A stretch of DNA of 64,000 nucleotides from an uncultured Paracoccaceae bacterium (GCA_947499635.1 CANMPD010000016.1:22933-86932), one strand, 5' to 3'. Shown: positions 26,971-36,735, counted from the first letter of the stretch. Program-made: numbers and translations. Notes: generated from the letters alone by a model not told the origin.

Positions 26971-29784
26971 CTATTGACCCAACCGATCTAAAAGTGCGGG
27001 GATATGCACCTGATCAGATTTATAGTTCCCTGTGAGGACATGCATAATAAGGTTCACACCAAAACGGCGTGCTAACTCGCGCTGGCGTTCCCCCGTATAA
27101 CCTCGACCTACGGGATATATTGACCGGCCTTGATCATCGACAGCCCAGGCTGCGGCCCAATCATTTCCACCGATCACAACAGGTGACACGCCATCATTTA
27201 GGTTGCGAAATGGAACACCGTCGACTTGGCCATCGTTATTTGGTGCGGCTTCGACCCACACGGGGCCACGTGCATAACGTCCTGGAAAATCTTGTAAGAG
27301 ATAAAAGGCCCGGGTCAACACATGGTCCTGTGGCACCTGTTCCAAAGGCGGGATACTCAAAGGCAAAGCTAATTGCTGCAGGCGCCGTGACGTGGACGAG
27401 TTCTGGCCAGCATTGACTAAATCAGCATCTCGCGTGTCGAACAAAATCATGCCGCCATTGCGCAGGTACGTATTTAGCCGTTCATAGGCCGCCGACGATG
27501 GGATCGTTTGTGTCGTCGTTACCGGCCAATACAACATTGGGAAAAATGCCAATTCGTCCCGTTCTAGATCCACTCCATAGGGTTCACCCGCTTCAACAGA
27601 TGTTCGAAAATGCAAAATATCGCTTAGTCCACTCAACCCTGCATGAGCCGTACGATCCACATCTGAGTTCCCGGTCAGAACATGTGCTAATCGCATCTGT
27701 GACGCAATTTCAGCAATCGAATCCGCATTTGGGCTAGGCGCCTGCGTCTGCGCAGACAGCGGATCTGCGCCAAGCCCTAAACCAACCAGTACACACAGAA
27801 ACCCGATACCGCCCAAAGACTGCGTTTTCCCTGACCTTTTGCTGCCAAGTCCTGATAGAAAAATAGTCGCGATAATATCAATCATTAAGGCCACGAGCGC
27901 CACACTCAGAAGAGATCCCATCATCGGACGCTCTTGTGCGTCTTGATAGCCTTGCACCGCAACAGTTGCGGGCCAATTCACGGGTTCAAGGACAGAGGCC
28001 TCAGTTAGGATATTCCGTGCAAAACTGCGATTATCACTGAGATACAAACCAGCTCGCAGATCAGGACCTGTTACACCCGAGACCAAATCTACGCCGTCTA
28101 TTCCCGGCAAAATTCCAGCGTCACTCAAACGCCCAAACCCGTCCAGCACCTGTACAGGCTGCCAAATCGTCCCCGCCAAATCTTGTTCTTGACGCACTGC
28201 CGTTGACGAAGAAACGGCAAGACGGTCTAGCATATCAACAAACAATCCCGATAATGGCAAACTGCTCCATTCTGCATTAGCCGTTACATGAAACAAGATA
28301 ACCTGCCCCTGCCCTAACCGTTTGCGCGTCACCAATGGTGTGCCATCGGCCAACTCCGCAATCACGCGCGAAGCCAGTTCTGGATCAGGCTGCGCCATAA
28401 CTTGCGATGAAACCGTTACATCCTCGGGGATAGACAGTTTATAAAACGGTGAGGTCTCGGCAAAAGGTGCCAGATGTTTAGGTGCGCCCCAACTCATTGC
28501 GCCACCAACATTGCGCCCCCCTGCCCGTAGGCGAATAGGCATCAAAGGTTCAATTTGATTACGCGCGGTATCCGCAGCAGCAAGACGCGCTCCGGCAAAG
28601 CGTAATAACAATCCGCCTTCTTGTACCCATGCCTGCAGTTCCACGGCCTGTGTCGGCGTGAATTGTGCAACATCGGCCAGAATAACCACATCAGGATTTG
28701 CCGGCAGAATATCGGCAAGCCCTCCCGTCAGAAGATCTGCATTTGGCGCGAGTGCACGCTCCAAGTAATGCAGAGGCGACAAAAGTGCCAATCCTTCATT
28801 CCCTGCATCGGGCGCAATCAATGCTACTTTTCGACGACGCAAACGATCGTCACTAAGTGCAATCGCACCTGCAGATCGAACACCAGAAATCACAAATCGA
28901 TTAACGCGGGCGCGCAACTCGGACGGAAGCACAAGCGGAACATTTATAGTATGTTCAGAGGCCGGGAACGTGTTCTCGACACTGGCCATGATCTGTTCTT
29001 GCCCCGTCGGTGCAAGGCCCAGCGCCTGCAAAGTTAAAGGTTGTTCGACGCCAGTATCGCTGCGCTGCACGGTTAAAATGATACGGCCATCCTCAAAGCG
29101 GGGCGGCTGCTGGGCTAATACTGCTTGCCCAAGTTCTAAAACTTCTAAGTTACCTTTCCCCGCGAGAACCTCAATTAGCTCAGATCGCGTTGTTTCGGCA
29201 GCATCGTATGTAATCCCATCGCTGATCCACAGACTATCAAAGGCAAAATCTGTCTCTCGAGCCATCTTTACCGATGCCTTCAATAGATCGGTATCAGGCT
29301 GCCATGGGACAGGTGCTACTCCTGACACCAGCGGTAAAATATCCTGCGCAGGCTGAAATTGCAGTGCTGCTGGTGCTGTAAGCTGAAGCAGTGCAACAGG
29401 CCGTCCAATCAAGCTTGCCTCTTGTACCGCGGCTTCCATTTGCGTTCTTGTTACATCCCAGCTGGCAGCTCCTGCCCAACTGGCATCAGACACAATAAGC
29501 AAGGGGCGTTGACTGTCGATGCGCGTAGTTGGATTTAAAATTGGACCAGAAAATCCAATAATGACCGCCGCCACCGCAAACAATCGCAAAGCAAGTAACC
29601 ACCATGGCGTACGATCAACAATCTGCTCTTGATCTCGAAGGCCCAACAGCAATGTAATCGCGGGGAACACCTGCCGTTTCGCCGCTGGTGGTACAGCGCG
29701 TAACAACATCCATAAAATGGGTAATCCCAGTAGAGCTAACAAAAGCCATGGGGAGAGAAAACCGATACCAAACAACGCAGTCAT
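26971..29784 (-). CDS. BatA-like membrane protein with C-terminal DUF4159
   Basis: This 937-residue protein has an N-terminal BatA-type domain: two membrane helices around LSPWLLLALLGLPILWMLLR and WWLLALRLFAVAAVIIGF, then a domain reading LLIVSDASWAGAASWD that lacks an obvious MIDAS. The central part contains further VWA- or amidotransferase-like folds, a membrane helix near the middle-to-end (LSVALVALMIDIIATIFL), and a DUF4159 region at the end (FPMLYWPVTTTQTIP). The frame opens at 29880, but the ATG at 29784 overlaps the DUF58 stop (ATGA) and gives MTALFGIGFLSPW, the family start. It is probably a periplasm-facing partner of the MoxR ATPase; its role is not established. Confidence 0.82.
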   Translation of the reverse strand: MTALFGIGFLSPWLLLALLGLPILWMLLRAVPPAAKRQVFPAITLLLGLRDQEQIVDRTPWWLLALRLFAVAAVIIGFSGPILNPTTRIDSQRPLLIVSDASWAGAASWDVTRTQMEAAVQEASLIGRPVALLQLTAPAALQFQPAQDILPLVSGVAPVPWQPDTDLLKASVKMARETDFAFDSLWISDGITYDAAETTRSELIEVLAGKGNLEVLELGQAVLAQQPPRFEDGRIILTVQRSDTGVEQPLTLQALGLAPTGQEQIMASVENTFPASEHTINVPLVLPSELRARVNRFVISGVRSAGAIALSDDRLRRRKVALIAPDAGNEGLALLSPLHYLERALAPNADLLTGGLADILPANPDVVILADVAQFTPTQAVELQAWVQEGGLLLRFAGARLAAADTARNQIEPLMPIRLRAGGRNVGGAMSWGAPKHLAPFAETSPFYKLSIPEDVTVSSQVMAQPDPELASRVIAELADGTPLVTRKRLGQGQVILFHVTANAEWSSLPLSGLFVDMLDRLAVSSSTAVRQEQDLAGTIWQPVQVLDGFGRLSDAGILPGIDGVDLVSGVTGPDLRAGLYLSDNRSFARNILTEASVLEPVNWPATVAVQGYQDAQERPMMGSLLSVALVALMIDIIATIFLSGLGSKRSGKTQSLGGIGFLCVLVGLGLGADPLSAQTQAPSPNADSIAEIASQMRLAHVLTGNSDVDRTAHAGLSGLSDILHFRTSVEAGEPYGVDLERDELAFFPMLYWPVTTTQTIPSSAAYERLNTYLRNGGMILFDTRDADLVNAGQNSSTSRRLQQLALPLSIPPLEQVPQDHVLTRAFYLLQDFPGRYARGPVWVEAAPNNDGQVDGVPFRNLNDGVSPVVIGGNDWAAAWAVDDQGRSIYPVGRGYTGERQRELARRFGVNLIMHVLTGNYKSDQVHIPALLDRLGQ

Positions 29785-30689
29785 GATTTCCGCTCCAATG
29801 CATGATAGAGCCACATCAACCCAGCCTGTGCGCTTTGGTCGGTGTGGTGCACACCAAAATACCAACCCGCCAGACGACACAAATGTGCTAACTTATCGCG
29901 ACGTTCCTGTAAGCGTTCAATATAACGGTCCCGCAGGTGTGACGCTTTGAGTGTCTCAAATGAAAGCCCTCGCGTAACACTTTCAAATCGCGTCCGCCCC
30001 GCAAAAGGAAACGCTTCTTCGCTAGGGTCTAGAACCTGTAGCACAACACCAGACACGCCACGATCTGCCGCCTTGCTCAAGGCGGTTTCCAATTCATCCA
30101 TTGGTCCCAAAAAATCCGAGACAAACACAGCGCGGGCATGCGGGATTAACGCGCGGTGTTCGGGAGGCGCATAATCCGCCTCATCCGGTTTCCCCCAGGC
30201 CTCAGCCATACGTAAAATTTGCATGCCGCCACGTCGGGGCGGAAGAGACCCTCCCGTCAAACCAACTTTCTCGCCCGCCTGAACCATCAGCACTGCAGCT
30301 GCGAGGGCCAATAGTCTGGCGCGTTCGATTTTAGGTGGCACAGACTCTTGTGATGCAAATCGCATTGAAGCGCCTTGATCCGCCCAGAAATGAACCGTCT
30401 GTGCGATCTGCCATTCCTTTTCGCGGACAAATTGCTGATCGCCTTTTGCTGACCGGCGATGATCAATCATACGGCGGCTATCCCCTGCCTGCACCGGACG
30501 ATATTGCCAGAATTCATCCCCGACACCCGAACGCCTGCGCCCGTGATCGCCGACAAGCATAGAACTGGCCAGATGTTCAGCTTGCACCAGAAGCGGCGGC
30601 AAGGCGCTTGCTTCAGCTTCCGCACGCAACCGGAACTGTCCTGCCTGCCCTTGCTCGGCTGCCCGGCGAGACGTGGGGGCCAAGCTCAT
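29781..30689 (-). CDS. DUF58 domain protein
   Basis: This 302-residue protein carries the DUF58 core motif (YRPVQAGDSRRMIDHRRSAK) and a VWA-like end with SDFLGPMDELE. DUF58 proteins almost always pair with MoxR ATPases and are thought to be their clients or adaptors in envelope stress or protein maturation. It overlaps moxR at its start and the BatA-like gene at its stop by four bases each, indicating tight translational coupling. Confidence 0.9.
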   Translation of the reverse strand: MSLAPTSRRAAEQGQAGQFRLRAEAEASALPPLLVQAEHLASSMLVGDHGRRRSGVGDEFWQYRPVQAGDSRRMIDHRRSAKGDQQFVREKEWQIAQTVHFWADQGASMRFASQESVPPKIERARLLALAAAVLMVQAGEKVGLTGGSLPPRRGGMQILRMAEAWGKPDEADYAPPEHRALIPHARAVFVSDFLGPMDELETALSKAADRGVSGVVLQVLDPSEEAFPFAGRTRFESVTRGLSFETLKASHLRDRYIERLQERRDKLAHLCRLAGWYFGVHHTDQSAQAGLMWLYHALERKS

Positions 30690-31693
30690 GCAGCAGCCCC
30701 GCCATTGATCATGCCTTGCGCTGTCGCAGCAATCAAATCCGCAAGACTTTCTCCGCGCGCACGCGCCGCAAAGGTCAACTGCATCCTGTGAATCAAAACC
30801 GGGTGCGCCATTTCAAGGACATCTTGGATATCTGGGGCTAAACGCCCCTGTAAAAGCGCTCGTGCACGAACAGCCAGCATCAACGCCTGTGCTGCTCGTG
30901 GACCTGGGCCCCACGCGACAGTTTGTGCCACACGATCAGAAACCCCCGCCTCGTCCGGGCGAAAGGCGCGCACGAGATCCAAAATCGCCTCAACAACACT
31001 GTCCCCAACGGGCATACGTCGCAATAGTGTCTGCGCGTTAATCAGATCTTGAGCACTGAACACTTGATGCACATCATCTTCATGCACGCCAGTCGTTGCC
31101 AATAAAATTGCCCGTTCTGTATTACGATCAGGGTAGCTGACATCAATTTGGAACAAAAACCGGTCAAGCTGCGCCTCGGGCAAGGGGTATGTCCCCTCTT
31201 GTTCAACTGGGTTTTGTGTCGCCAATACGTGAAAAGGCGGATCCAAAGTGTGCGTTTGTCCCGCAACCGTAACTTCGCGCTCTTGCATCGCTTGCAACAG
31301 CGCAGATTGAGTGCGTGGACTGGCCCGGTTGATTTCGTCAGCCATCAACAGCTGGCAAAAAATCGGACCGCCTACAAATCGAAACATACGACTACCGTCG
31401 TTTGCAGTTTCTAAAATCTCGGACCCTAAAATATCGGCGGGCATCAAATCTGGTGTAAATTGAACTCGATTGCCTTTTAACCCCATCACCGTGGACAGCG
31501 CCTCAACGAGACGTGTTTTACCCAAACCAGGCAAACCGACCAACAAACCGTGCCCTCCACATAGTAGTGTCGACAAGGTTAAATCAACCACACGCTCTTG
31601 ACCGATAAAACGACGGGTGATGGATGCTCTCGCCTCTTTTAGCTTGGCCTCCAATGCGTCGATTTCAGACAGGAGATCTTCGGCGTCAGACAT
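30686..31693 (-). CDS. MoxR family AAA+ ATPase
   Basis: This AAA+ ATPase (335 residues) has Walker A GLPGLGKTR, Walker B MADEINRASPRTQSALL, sensor 1 in LATQNPVEQEGTYPLPEAQLDRFLF and a C-terminal lid domain. MoxR proteins act as chaperones that assist maturation of complexes or respond to envelope stress. It is the first gene of the moxR-DUF58-BatA-like-membrane protein operon and is divergent from the DUF1285 gene, with 52 bases between the chosen starts. Confidence 0.93.
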   Translation of the reverse strand: MSDAEDLLSEIDALEAKLKEARASITRRFIGQERVVDLTLSTLLCGGHGLLVGLPGLGKTRLVEALSTVMGLKGNRVQFTPDLMPADILGSEILETANDGSRMFRFVGGPIFCQLLMADEINRASPRTQSALLQAMQEREVTVAGQTHTLDPPFHVLATQNPVEQEGTYPLPEAQLDRFLFQIDVSYPDRNTERAILLATTGVHEDDVHQVFSAQDLINAQTLLRRMPVGDSVVEAILDLVRAFRPDEAGVSDRVAQTVAWGPGPRAAQALMLAVRARALLQGRLAPDIQDVLEMAHPVLIHRMQLTFAARARGESLADLIAATAQGMINGGAAA

Positions 31694-31745
31694 GGTCTTC
31701 CTTTCCTGTGATGTTTATATTCCCACTGTATCGCTTCGACAGGGA

Positions 31746-32333
31746 ATGGCAAAAGCTATGAATGGACAAAAAACCGTGACTCCCAGTGCAGACGCGCTTG
31801 CCAATGCTGCAAAAACAGCTGGTAAAAGCGGATTACCTCCTGTGCATTTGTGGAATCCGGCGTATTGTGGTGATCTAGACATACGTATTGCACGCGATGG
31901 AACCTGGTTTTATCTTGGCACCCCCATTGGTCGCTTTGAGCTCGTGAAGTTATTTTCATCGATTCTCAAAATCGAAGACGGCAAGTACTTTCTGGTCACT
32001 CCTGCCGAAAAAGTAGGCATTCAAGTAGACGACGCGCCTTTTGTCGCTGTTGATTTCCATATTAGTGGCAAAGATGAGGCTCAAACGCTCGAATTTGAAA
32101 CCCACGTTGGAGATCGCGTCGTGGCCCGCGCTGAGACTCCAATACGTGTCACCTTAGATGATACTGGAGAGCCCTCGCCTTACATTATGATACGCGCAGG
32201 CCTTGAAGCACTTATTGATCGTAAAAGCTTTTACCGCCTCGTGGACTTGGGCGTTCATCAAGATGGATGGTTTGGCGTGTGGTCTGACGGTGTGTTTTTT
32301 CCAATTATCGCATCCAACGCTCTAGAAACATAA
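31746..32333 (+). CDS. DUF1285 protein
   Basis: This soluble protein of about 195 residues matches DUF1285 (LWNPAYCGDLDIRIARDGTWFYLGTPIGR near the N-terminus and PYIMIRAGLEALIDRKSFYRLV near the end). No function is known; structures of the family show a beta-rich double-domain fold. The frame is open from 31617, inside the divergent moxR, so a start at ATG 31746 or 31758 is more credible (AGGG lies upstream of the latter). In alphaproteobacteria DUF1285 is often divergent from moxR, as here. Confidence 0.85.
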   Translation: MAKAMNGQKTVTPSADALANAAKTAGKSGLPPVHLWNPAYCGDLDIRIARDGTWFYLGTPIGRFELVKLFSSILKIEDGKYFLVTPAEKVGIQVDDAPFVAVDFHISGKDEAQTLEFETHVGDRVVARAETPIRVTLDDTGEPSPYIMIRAGLEALIDRKSFYRLVDLGVHQDGWFGVWSDGVFFPIIASNALET

Positions 32334-32539
32334 AAATCCCGCCTGTTTCAACGGCAACAATAAACTCAACCCTAACGCGAATGCATCATTTTACGGTGAA
32401 CGCGTCATTACGGCTTGTGTCCGAAGGCCTGCTTAGATCACATAGTAAAAAGCTTTCACCTGGCAGTGATAGACAACGGTCTAAAGCCGGTTGATATACG
32501 GCCTAAGTGCTATTTGAATTTTATGTTTGGGGGAAACAT

Positions 32540-33307
32540 ATGCCGAAGTTCGCAGCTAATTTATCCATGTTGTTCAAGGAACTTCCATATTTGGATCGGT
32601 TTAATGCCGCCGCAGAGGCAGGCTTTAAAGCCGTAGAGGTTTTGTACCCCTATCAATTTGCCGCCAAGGATACCCAACGCGCACTTTTAAGCAATGGATT
32701 ACAACTCACACTGATGAACGCCCCACCGCCAAACTATACTGGGGGTGAGCCTGGTTTTGCCGCTGTTGCATCATCCACAGAACGGTTTCAGCGCGATATT
32801 CGTCGTGTTCTGCGCTATAGTGATGTTTTACAATCCTCCAGTATTCATATCATGGCAGGCATAATTAAGGGCCCAGAAGCGCATAAAACCTTTGTTCGTA
32901 ACCTTCAGTGGGCAGCAGATTTTGCACCCTATCAACAATTCACGATTGAGCCCTTGAATCCGATAGATCAGCCCGGATATTTTCTGGACGATTACGGTTT
33001 GGCTGCGGATATTCTGGCCGAGGTGGGCCGGCACAATATCAAGCTGCAGTATAACAGCTATCACGCCCACCTCATCCACGGCGACGCGTTGAAGGTCTGG
33101 GAAATGTTTAACAAGCATATCGGACATATCCAAATTGCGTCAGCCCCGACACGCTGCGAGCCTTCAAAAGGTCCTATTGCATTTGACGCCCTATTTAGCG
33201 CAATCGACAGTAGCGGCTACACAGGATGGATCGGTGCAGAATATACCCCAAGTACGAAACGTACCGAGGACAGTCTCAACTGGATGTCCCAGCTAGAGAT
33301 GGCATAA
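32540..33307 (+). CDS. Hydroxypyruvate isomerase-like TIM-barrel protein, divergent
   Basis: This 255-residue protein matches the Hyi/OtnI sugar-isomerase family: MPKFAANLSMLFKELP start, IEPLNPIDQPGYFL with the catalytic/metal Glu, HIGHIQIAS with the metal Gln, and GAEYTPS with the second Glu. The third metal position looks changed: active members read QYDxYH where this one reads QYNSYH (Asp to Asn), and several nearby residues differ (IHGD for MEGD). It may be a divergent paralogue with altered activity. GGGGGA lies six bases before the ATG, so the start is well supported despite an open frame from 32507. It stands alone after a 206-bp spacer. Confidence 0.75.
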   Translation: MPKFAANLSMLFKELPYLDRFNAAAEAGFKAVEVLYPYQFAAKDTQRALLSNGLQLTLMNAPPPNYTGGEPGFAAVASSTERFQRDIRRVLRYSDVLQSSSIHIMAGIIKGPEAHKTFVRNLQWAADFAPYQQFTIEPLNPIDQPGYFLDDYGLAADILAEVGRHNIKLQYNSYHAHLIHGDALKVWEMFNKHIGHIQIASAPTRCEPSKGPIAFDALFSAIDSSGYTGWIGAEYTPSTKRTEDSLNWMSQLEMA

Positions 33308-33320
33308 AAGATCTCTCAGG

Positions 33321-33362
33321 TTTCACAGGCGTAATTTCAGAGGCGCAATTTCACAGGTCTAT
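33321..33362 (+). repeat. 14-bp imperfect direct repeats
   Basis: Three consecutive units begin at 33321, 33335 and 33349, each starting with TTTCA(C/G)AGG. They lie in the 217-bp gap between the isomerase-like gene and the end of polA. The rest of the gap shows no clear gene or terminator. Confidence 0.6.
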
Positions 33363-33524
33363 AGTCGTAAAATCTGACGATTGTTGACCTCAAACAGCTT
33401 TCAAAACAGTCCGTGTCAACATCGGCCGGCGCGGAACACGAGAAGGCCGGTGAATGGCCTCCTCCCAACACGGGCTTATGTGTCGTTAAGCTCAAGTTGA
33501 TCTCTGAGCTGCGACCACAGTCTA

Positions 33525-36326
33525 CTAATGCGCTTCTGCCCAGTTCAGCCCCTGTCCTGCATCAACAATCAATGGGACGTCCATTTGCACGACAGGCATC
33601 GCTGCTGTTTCCATAACACGACGAGCTGTCGCGATTGCTTCTTCGACATGGGCGCGAGGAACCTCGAATAACAATTCATCATGAACCTGCAGCAGCATAC
33701 GTGCAGGTAAATGAGCAATCGCATCCGGCATTCGGACCATTGCACGACGGATAACATCCGCTGCTGTCCCTTGGATCGGCGCATTAATCGCCGCACGTTT
33801 CGCGAACCCAGCACGCGGTCCTTTGGAGGCAATTTCAGGTGTGTGAATTTTACGTCCAAAGAGCGTCTGCACATACCCATTTTCTTTGGCGAACCCAACT
33901 GTTTCATCCATGTATCGACGAATTCCGGGAAACTGTTCGAAATATCGATCAATGAATTTCTGCGCTTCACCACGCGGAATGCGCAGATTGCGCGCAAGTC
34001 CAAAACCGGAAATCCCGTAGATCACCCCAAAATTGATCGCTTTGGCCTGGCGGCGTATCTCTGGCGTCATTTCCTCCATCGGGATATTAAACACCTCGGA
34101 TGCTGTCTTGGCGTGAATATCGTGCCCATCTGCAAAGGCTTGTTTCAATGCATCAATGCCCGCAACATGGGCTAGGATTCGCAATTCGATCTGACTGTAA
34201 TCAAGCGAGAGCAGCACATTTCCTTCATCCGCGACAAAGGCCTCGCGGATACGACGCCCATCTTCGGTGCGCACAGGTATATTTTGCAAGTTCGGCTCGG
34301 TTGATGACAGCCGCCCTGTGTTTGCACTTGTTTGTGAATACGATGTATGCACACGCCCCGTATCTGGGTTGATATGGTCTTGCAAAGCGTCCGTATAGGT
34401 CGACTTGAGTTTAGACAATTGCCGCCAGTCCAAAACCAGACCAGGCAAGTCATGCTCGGTCGCTAAGTCTTCGAGGATATCCGCCCCCGTCGCATATGCG
34501 CCTGTCTTACCTTTTTTCCCGCCTGGTAACGCAAGCTTGTCGAACAAGATTTCCCCCAATTGCTTAGGGGAACCCACGTTAAAGCTCTCGCCTGCTCTTT
34601 CATGTATCTCCGCCTCAAGACCTGCCATTTTCTGCGCAAAGCTATTGGACATTCGCGAGAGGGTGTCGCGATCAACTTTGATGCCATGACGTTCCATCTG
34701 CGCCAACACTGGCACCAAAGGGCGTTCAAGAGTTTCATACACTGTGGTCACGCGTTGCGCGTGCAGCTGCGGCTTAAACAATTGCCATAACCGCAACGTG
34801 ATATCTGCATCTTCGGCCGCATAAGGGACGGCATCTTCAATCGAGACTTTATCAAAGGTAATTGCTGATTTCCCGCTACCTAGCAAAGGCTTGATAGGAA
34901 TTGGTGTATGGTCCAAATACCGCTCTGACAACAGATCCATACCATGACCATGCAGCCCCCCGTGAAGGCTGTAAGACAGGAGCATCGTGTCATCAATCGG
35001 TGCGACATCAACGCCATAACGCACCAAAATCTTGGCGTCATATTTCATGTTTTGGCCGATTTTCAAAATAGCAGGATCTTCAAGAACCGGTTTGAGGATC
35101 GCCAAAACCTCGTCAATTGGCATCTGCCCTTCGGCGAGGCCAGACCCGCCAAACAAATCATCGTCGTTAGATTTATGAGCAAGTGGAATATAGCAGGCTT
35201 TTCCAGCTTCGACGCACAATGAAATCCCCACCAAATCGACCAACATGTCGTTCAAGCCCGTGGTTTCGGTATCCACCGCCACCCACCCGCACTCGCGAAT
35301 ATCGTCGACCCATTTGGCTAATTCCTCAGCGTTTCGAACACATGAGTATTCCACCTCGGCAAAACTGGGTGCTTCAGGTGCTGCAACCTCGGTCGTTTGC
35401 GCAGCTGTAACGGACACAGCTGGCGCCTCCACTCCCATTTGGCCAGCAATTCGTTTGGTCAACGTGTTGAATTCCATTTTCGTCAGGAACCCTAGCAACG
35501 CTTCGGTTTCAGGAACCTTGACTTCCAAATCTTCCAAGGCAAACCCAAGTTCCATATCGCAATCGAGCTGCACCAATTTCTTGGACATCTCGATCTGCTC
35601 GCGTTTGTCGATCAACGTTTGCCGGCGCTTGGGTTGCTTAATTTCTTCAGCGCGATCTAATAGATCTTCTAGACAACCAAACTCGTTAATCAAAAGTGCA
35701 GCCGTTTTAATCCCTATGCCCGGTGCGCCTGGAACGTTATCAACACTGTCCCCTGCCAAAGCTTGCACATCAACAACGCGTTCAGGACCAACCCCAAACT
35801 TCTCAACAACACCATCACTATCGATGCGTTTATTTTTCATGGCATCCAGCATTTCAACGCCGCCACCAACAAGCTGCATCAGATCTTTATCAGACGAAAT
35901 AATCGTCACACGGCCACCCGCATCACGTGCTTGGCAGGCGAGAGTCGCAATAATATCATCCGCTTCAAAGCCTTCGATCTCTTTGCACGCAATATTAAAG
36001 GCACGTGTTGCATCTCGTGTCAGCGGAAACTGTGGTTTCAGATCTTCAGGGGTCGGTGGCCTGTTGGCCTTGTATTGATCATATAGATCATTGCGAAAGG
36101 TTTTGCCCGAATGATCAAAAATCACCGCAACATGGGTCGGCGCATCTGAGCCGGTGTTCCCCTCGACATAGCGATGCAGCATATTGCAAAAACCCGCTAC
36201 GGCCCCAACAGGAAGACCATCCGATTTGCGGGTCAAAGGCGGCAATGCGTGATAAGCCCTAAAAATAAAAGCCGATCCGTCAATCAAATGCAAATGACAG
36301 CCCGTACCGAATTTAGTGTTTTCCAT
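33525..36326 (-). CDS. polA: DNA polymerase I
   Basis: This is full-length Pol I (933 residues) for gap filling and RNA-primer removal. The N-terminal 5'-3' flap nuclease domain has IDGSAFIFRAYHAL and GFEADDIIA. The proofreading domain has an intact DTETTGL motif (Asp and Glu), so 3'-5' exonuclease activity is expected. The polymerase domain has motif A LLSLDYSQIELRILAH, motif B RRQAKAINFGVIYG and motif C LLQVHDELLFEVP. It lies downstream of a small zinc-finger gene in the same direction. Confidence 0.97.
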   Translation of the reverse strand: MENTKFGTGCHLHLIDGSAFIFRAYHALPPLTRKSDGLPVGAVAGFCNMLHRYVEGNTGSDAPTHVAVIFDHSGKTFRNDLYDQYKANRPPTPEDLKPQFPLTRDATRAFNIACKEIEGFEADDIIATLACQARDAGGRVTIISSDKDLMQLVGGGVEMLDAMKNKRIDSDGVVEKFGVGPERVVDVQALAGDSVDNVPGAPGIGIKTAALLINEFGCLEDLLDRAEEIKQPKRRQTLIDKREQIEMSKKLVQLDCDMELGFALEDLEVKVPETEALLGFLTKMEFNTLTKRIAGQMGVEAPAVSVTAAQTTEVAAPEAPSFAEVEYSCVRNAEELAKWVDDIRECGWVAVDTETTGLNDMLVDLVGISLCVEAGKACYIPLAHKSNDDDLFGGSGLAEGQMPIDEVLAILKPVLEDPAILKIGQNMKYDAKILVRYGVDVAPIDDTMLLSYSLHGGLHGHGMDLLSERYLDHTPIPIKPLLGSGKSAITFDKVSIEDAVPYAAEDADITLRLWQLFKPQLHAQRVTTVYETLERPLVPVLAQMERHGIKVDRDTLSRMSNSFAQKMAGLEAEIHERAGESFNVGSPKQLGEILFDKLALPGGKKGKTGAYATGADILEDLATEHDLPGLVLDWRQLSKLKSTYTDALQDHINPDTGRVHTSYSQTSANTGRLSSTEPNLQNIPVRTEDGRRIREAFVADEGNVLLSLDYSQIELRILAHVAGIDALKQAFADGHDIHAKTASEVFNIPMEEMTPEIRRQAKAINFGVIYGISGFGLARNLRIPRGEAQKFIDRYFEQFPGIRRYMDETVGFAKENGYVQTLFGRKIHTPEIASKGPRAGFAKRAAINAPIQGTAADVIRRAMVRMPDAIAHLPARMLLQVHDELLFEVPRAHVEEAIATARRVMETAAMPVVQMDVPLIVDAGQGLNWAEAH

Positions 36327-36488
36327 TGCAGTTGCCCTATGCTCTGATGTGCGCTTGACCGGCTTTATCCTTTATCTGAGCTGGCACTGCAATCAACCGC
36401 TTTACCTTTTGCATTATGTTTAACAACAGAATGTTGAAGAGCTTTCAAATATAGACACTCAGAAAAGCTATAATGCAGCGTTCACTTG

Positions 36489-36665
36489 TCATGTTTTGGC
36501 ATGGCTTTTGTGAATATATTTGCAATCGCAATATGGGCATTCAACAAAACCAGTATCTTCTGGAATTTGCAAAAAAACACGCGGATGCCCTAAGGCGCCT
36601 TCACCCCCGTCACAAGCGACGCGATAACTGTCCACGATTTTTGTTTCTGGCGCTTCAATGCTCAT
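36489..36665 (-). CDS. CHCC zinc-finger protein
   Basis: This 58-residue protein has the zf-CHCC spacing: C18, H27, C43 and C46 ([20 protein letters not shown]). The same domain occurs in the NDUFS6 subunit of complex I and as a stand-alone protein beside polA in many alphaproteobacteria. The frame opens at 36710, but the ATG at 36665 with AGAGGA upstream gives the family N-terminus ([14 protein letters not shown]). About 160 bp separates it from polA and it is divergent from the ABC ATPase gene. The precise function is unknown. Confidence 0.8.
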   Translation of the reverse strand: MSIEAPETKIVDSYRVACDGGEGALGHPRVFLQIPEDTGFVECPYCDCKYIHKSHAKT

Positions 36666-36735
36666 TGCTGGCGATCCTCTGGCTAATGCGTTAGGCCAAC
36701 TATGAGCCATGGATAATTTCGGAGCAAGAGTCCCG

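Noticed and set aside
30686..31746. Open frame of the DUF1285 gene extending back into moxR
   Set aside because: The extension to 31617 is on the opposite strand of moxR coding sequence; internal starts at 31746/31758 are more plausible.
35245..36078. Long plus-strand open frame (277 codons) inside polA
   Set aside because: It is antisense to the well-supported flap nuclease region of polA and its translation is Ser-rich with no family motif.
36450..36480. Perfect TATAAT at about 36470 considered as a promoter
   Set aside because: No -35 element at 16-18 bases and the plus-strand transcript would run antisense to the zinc-finger gene.
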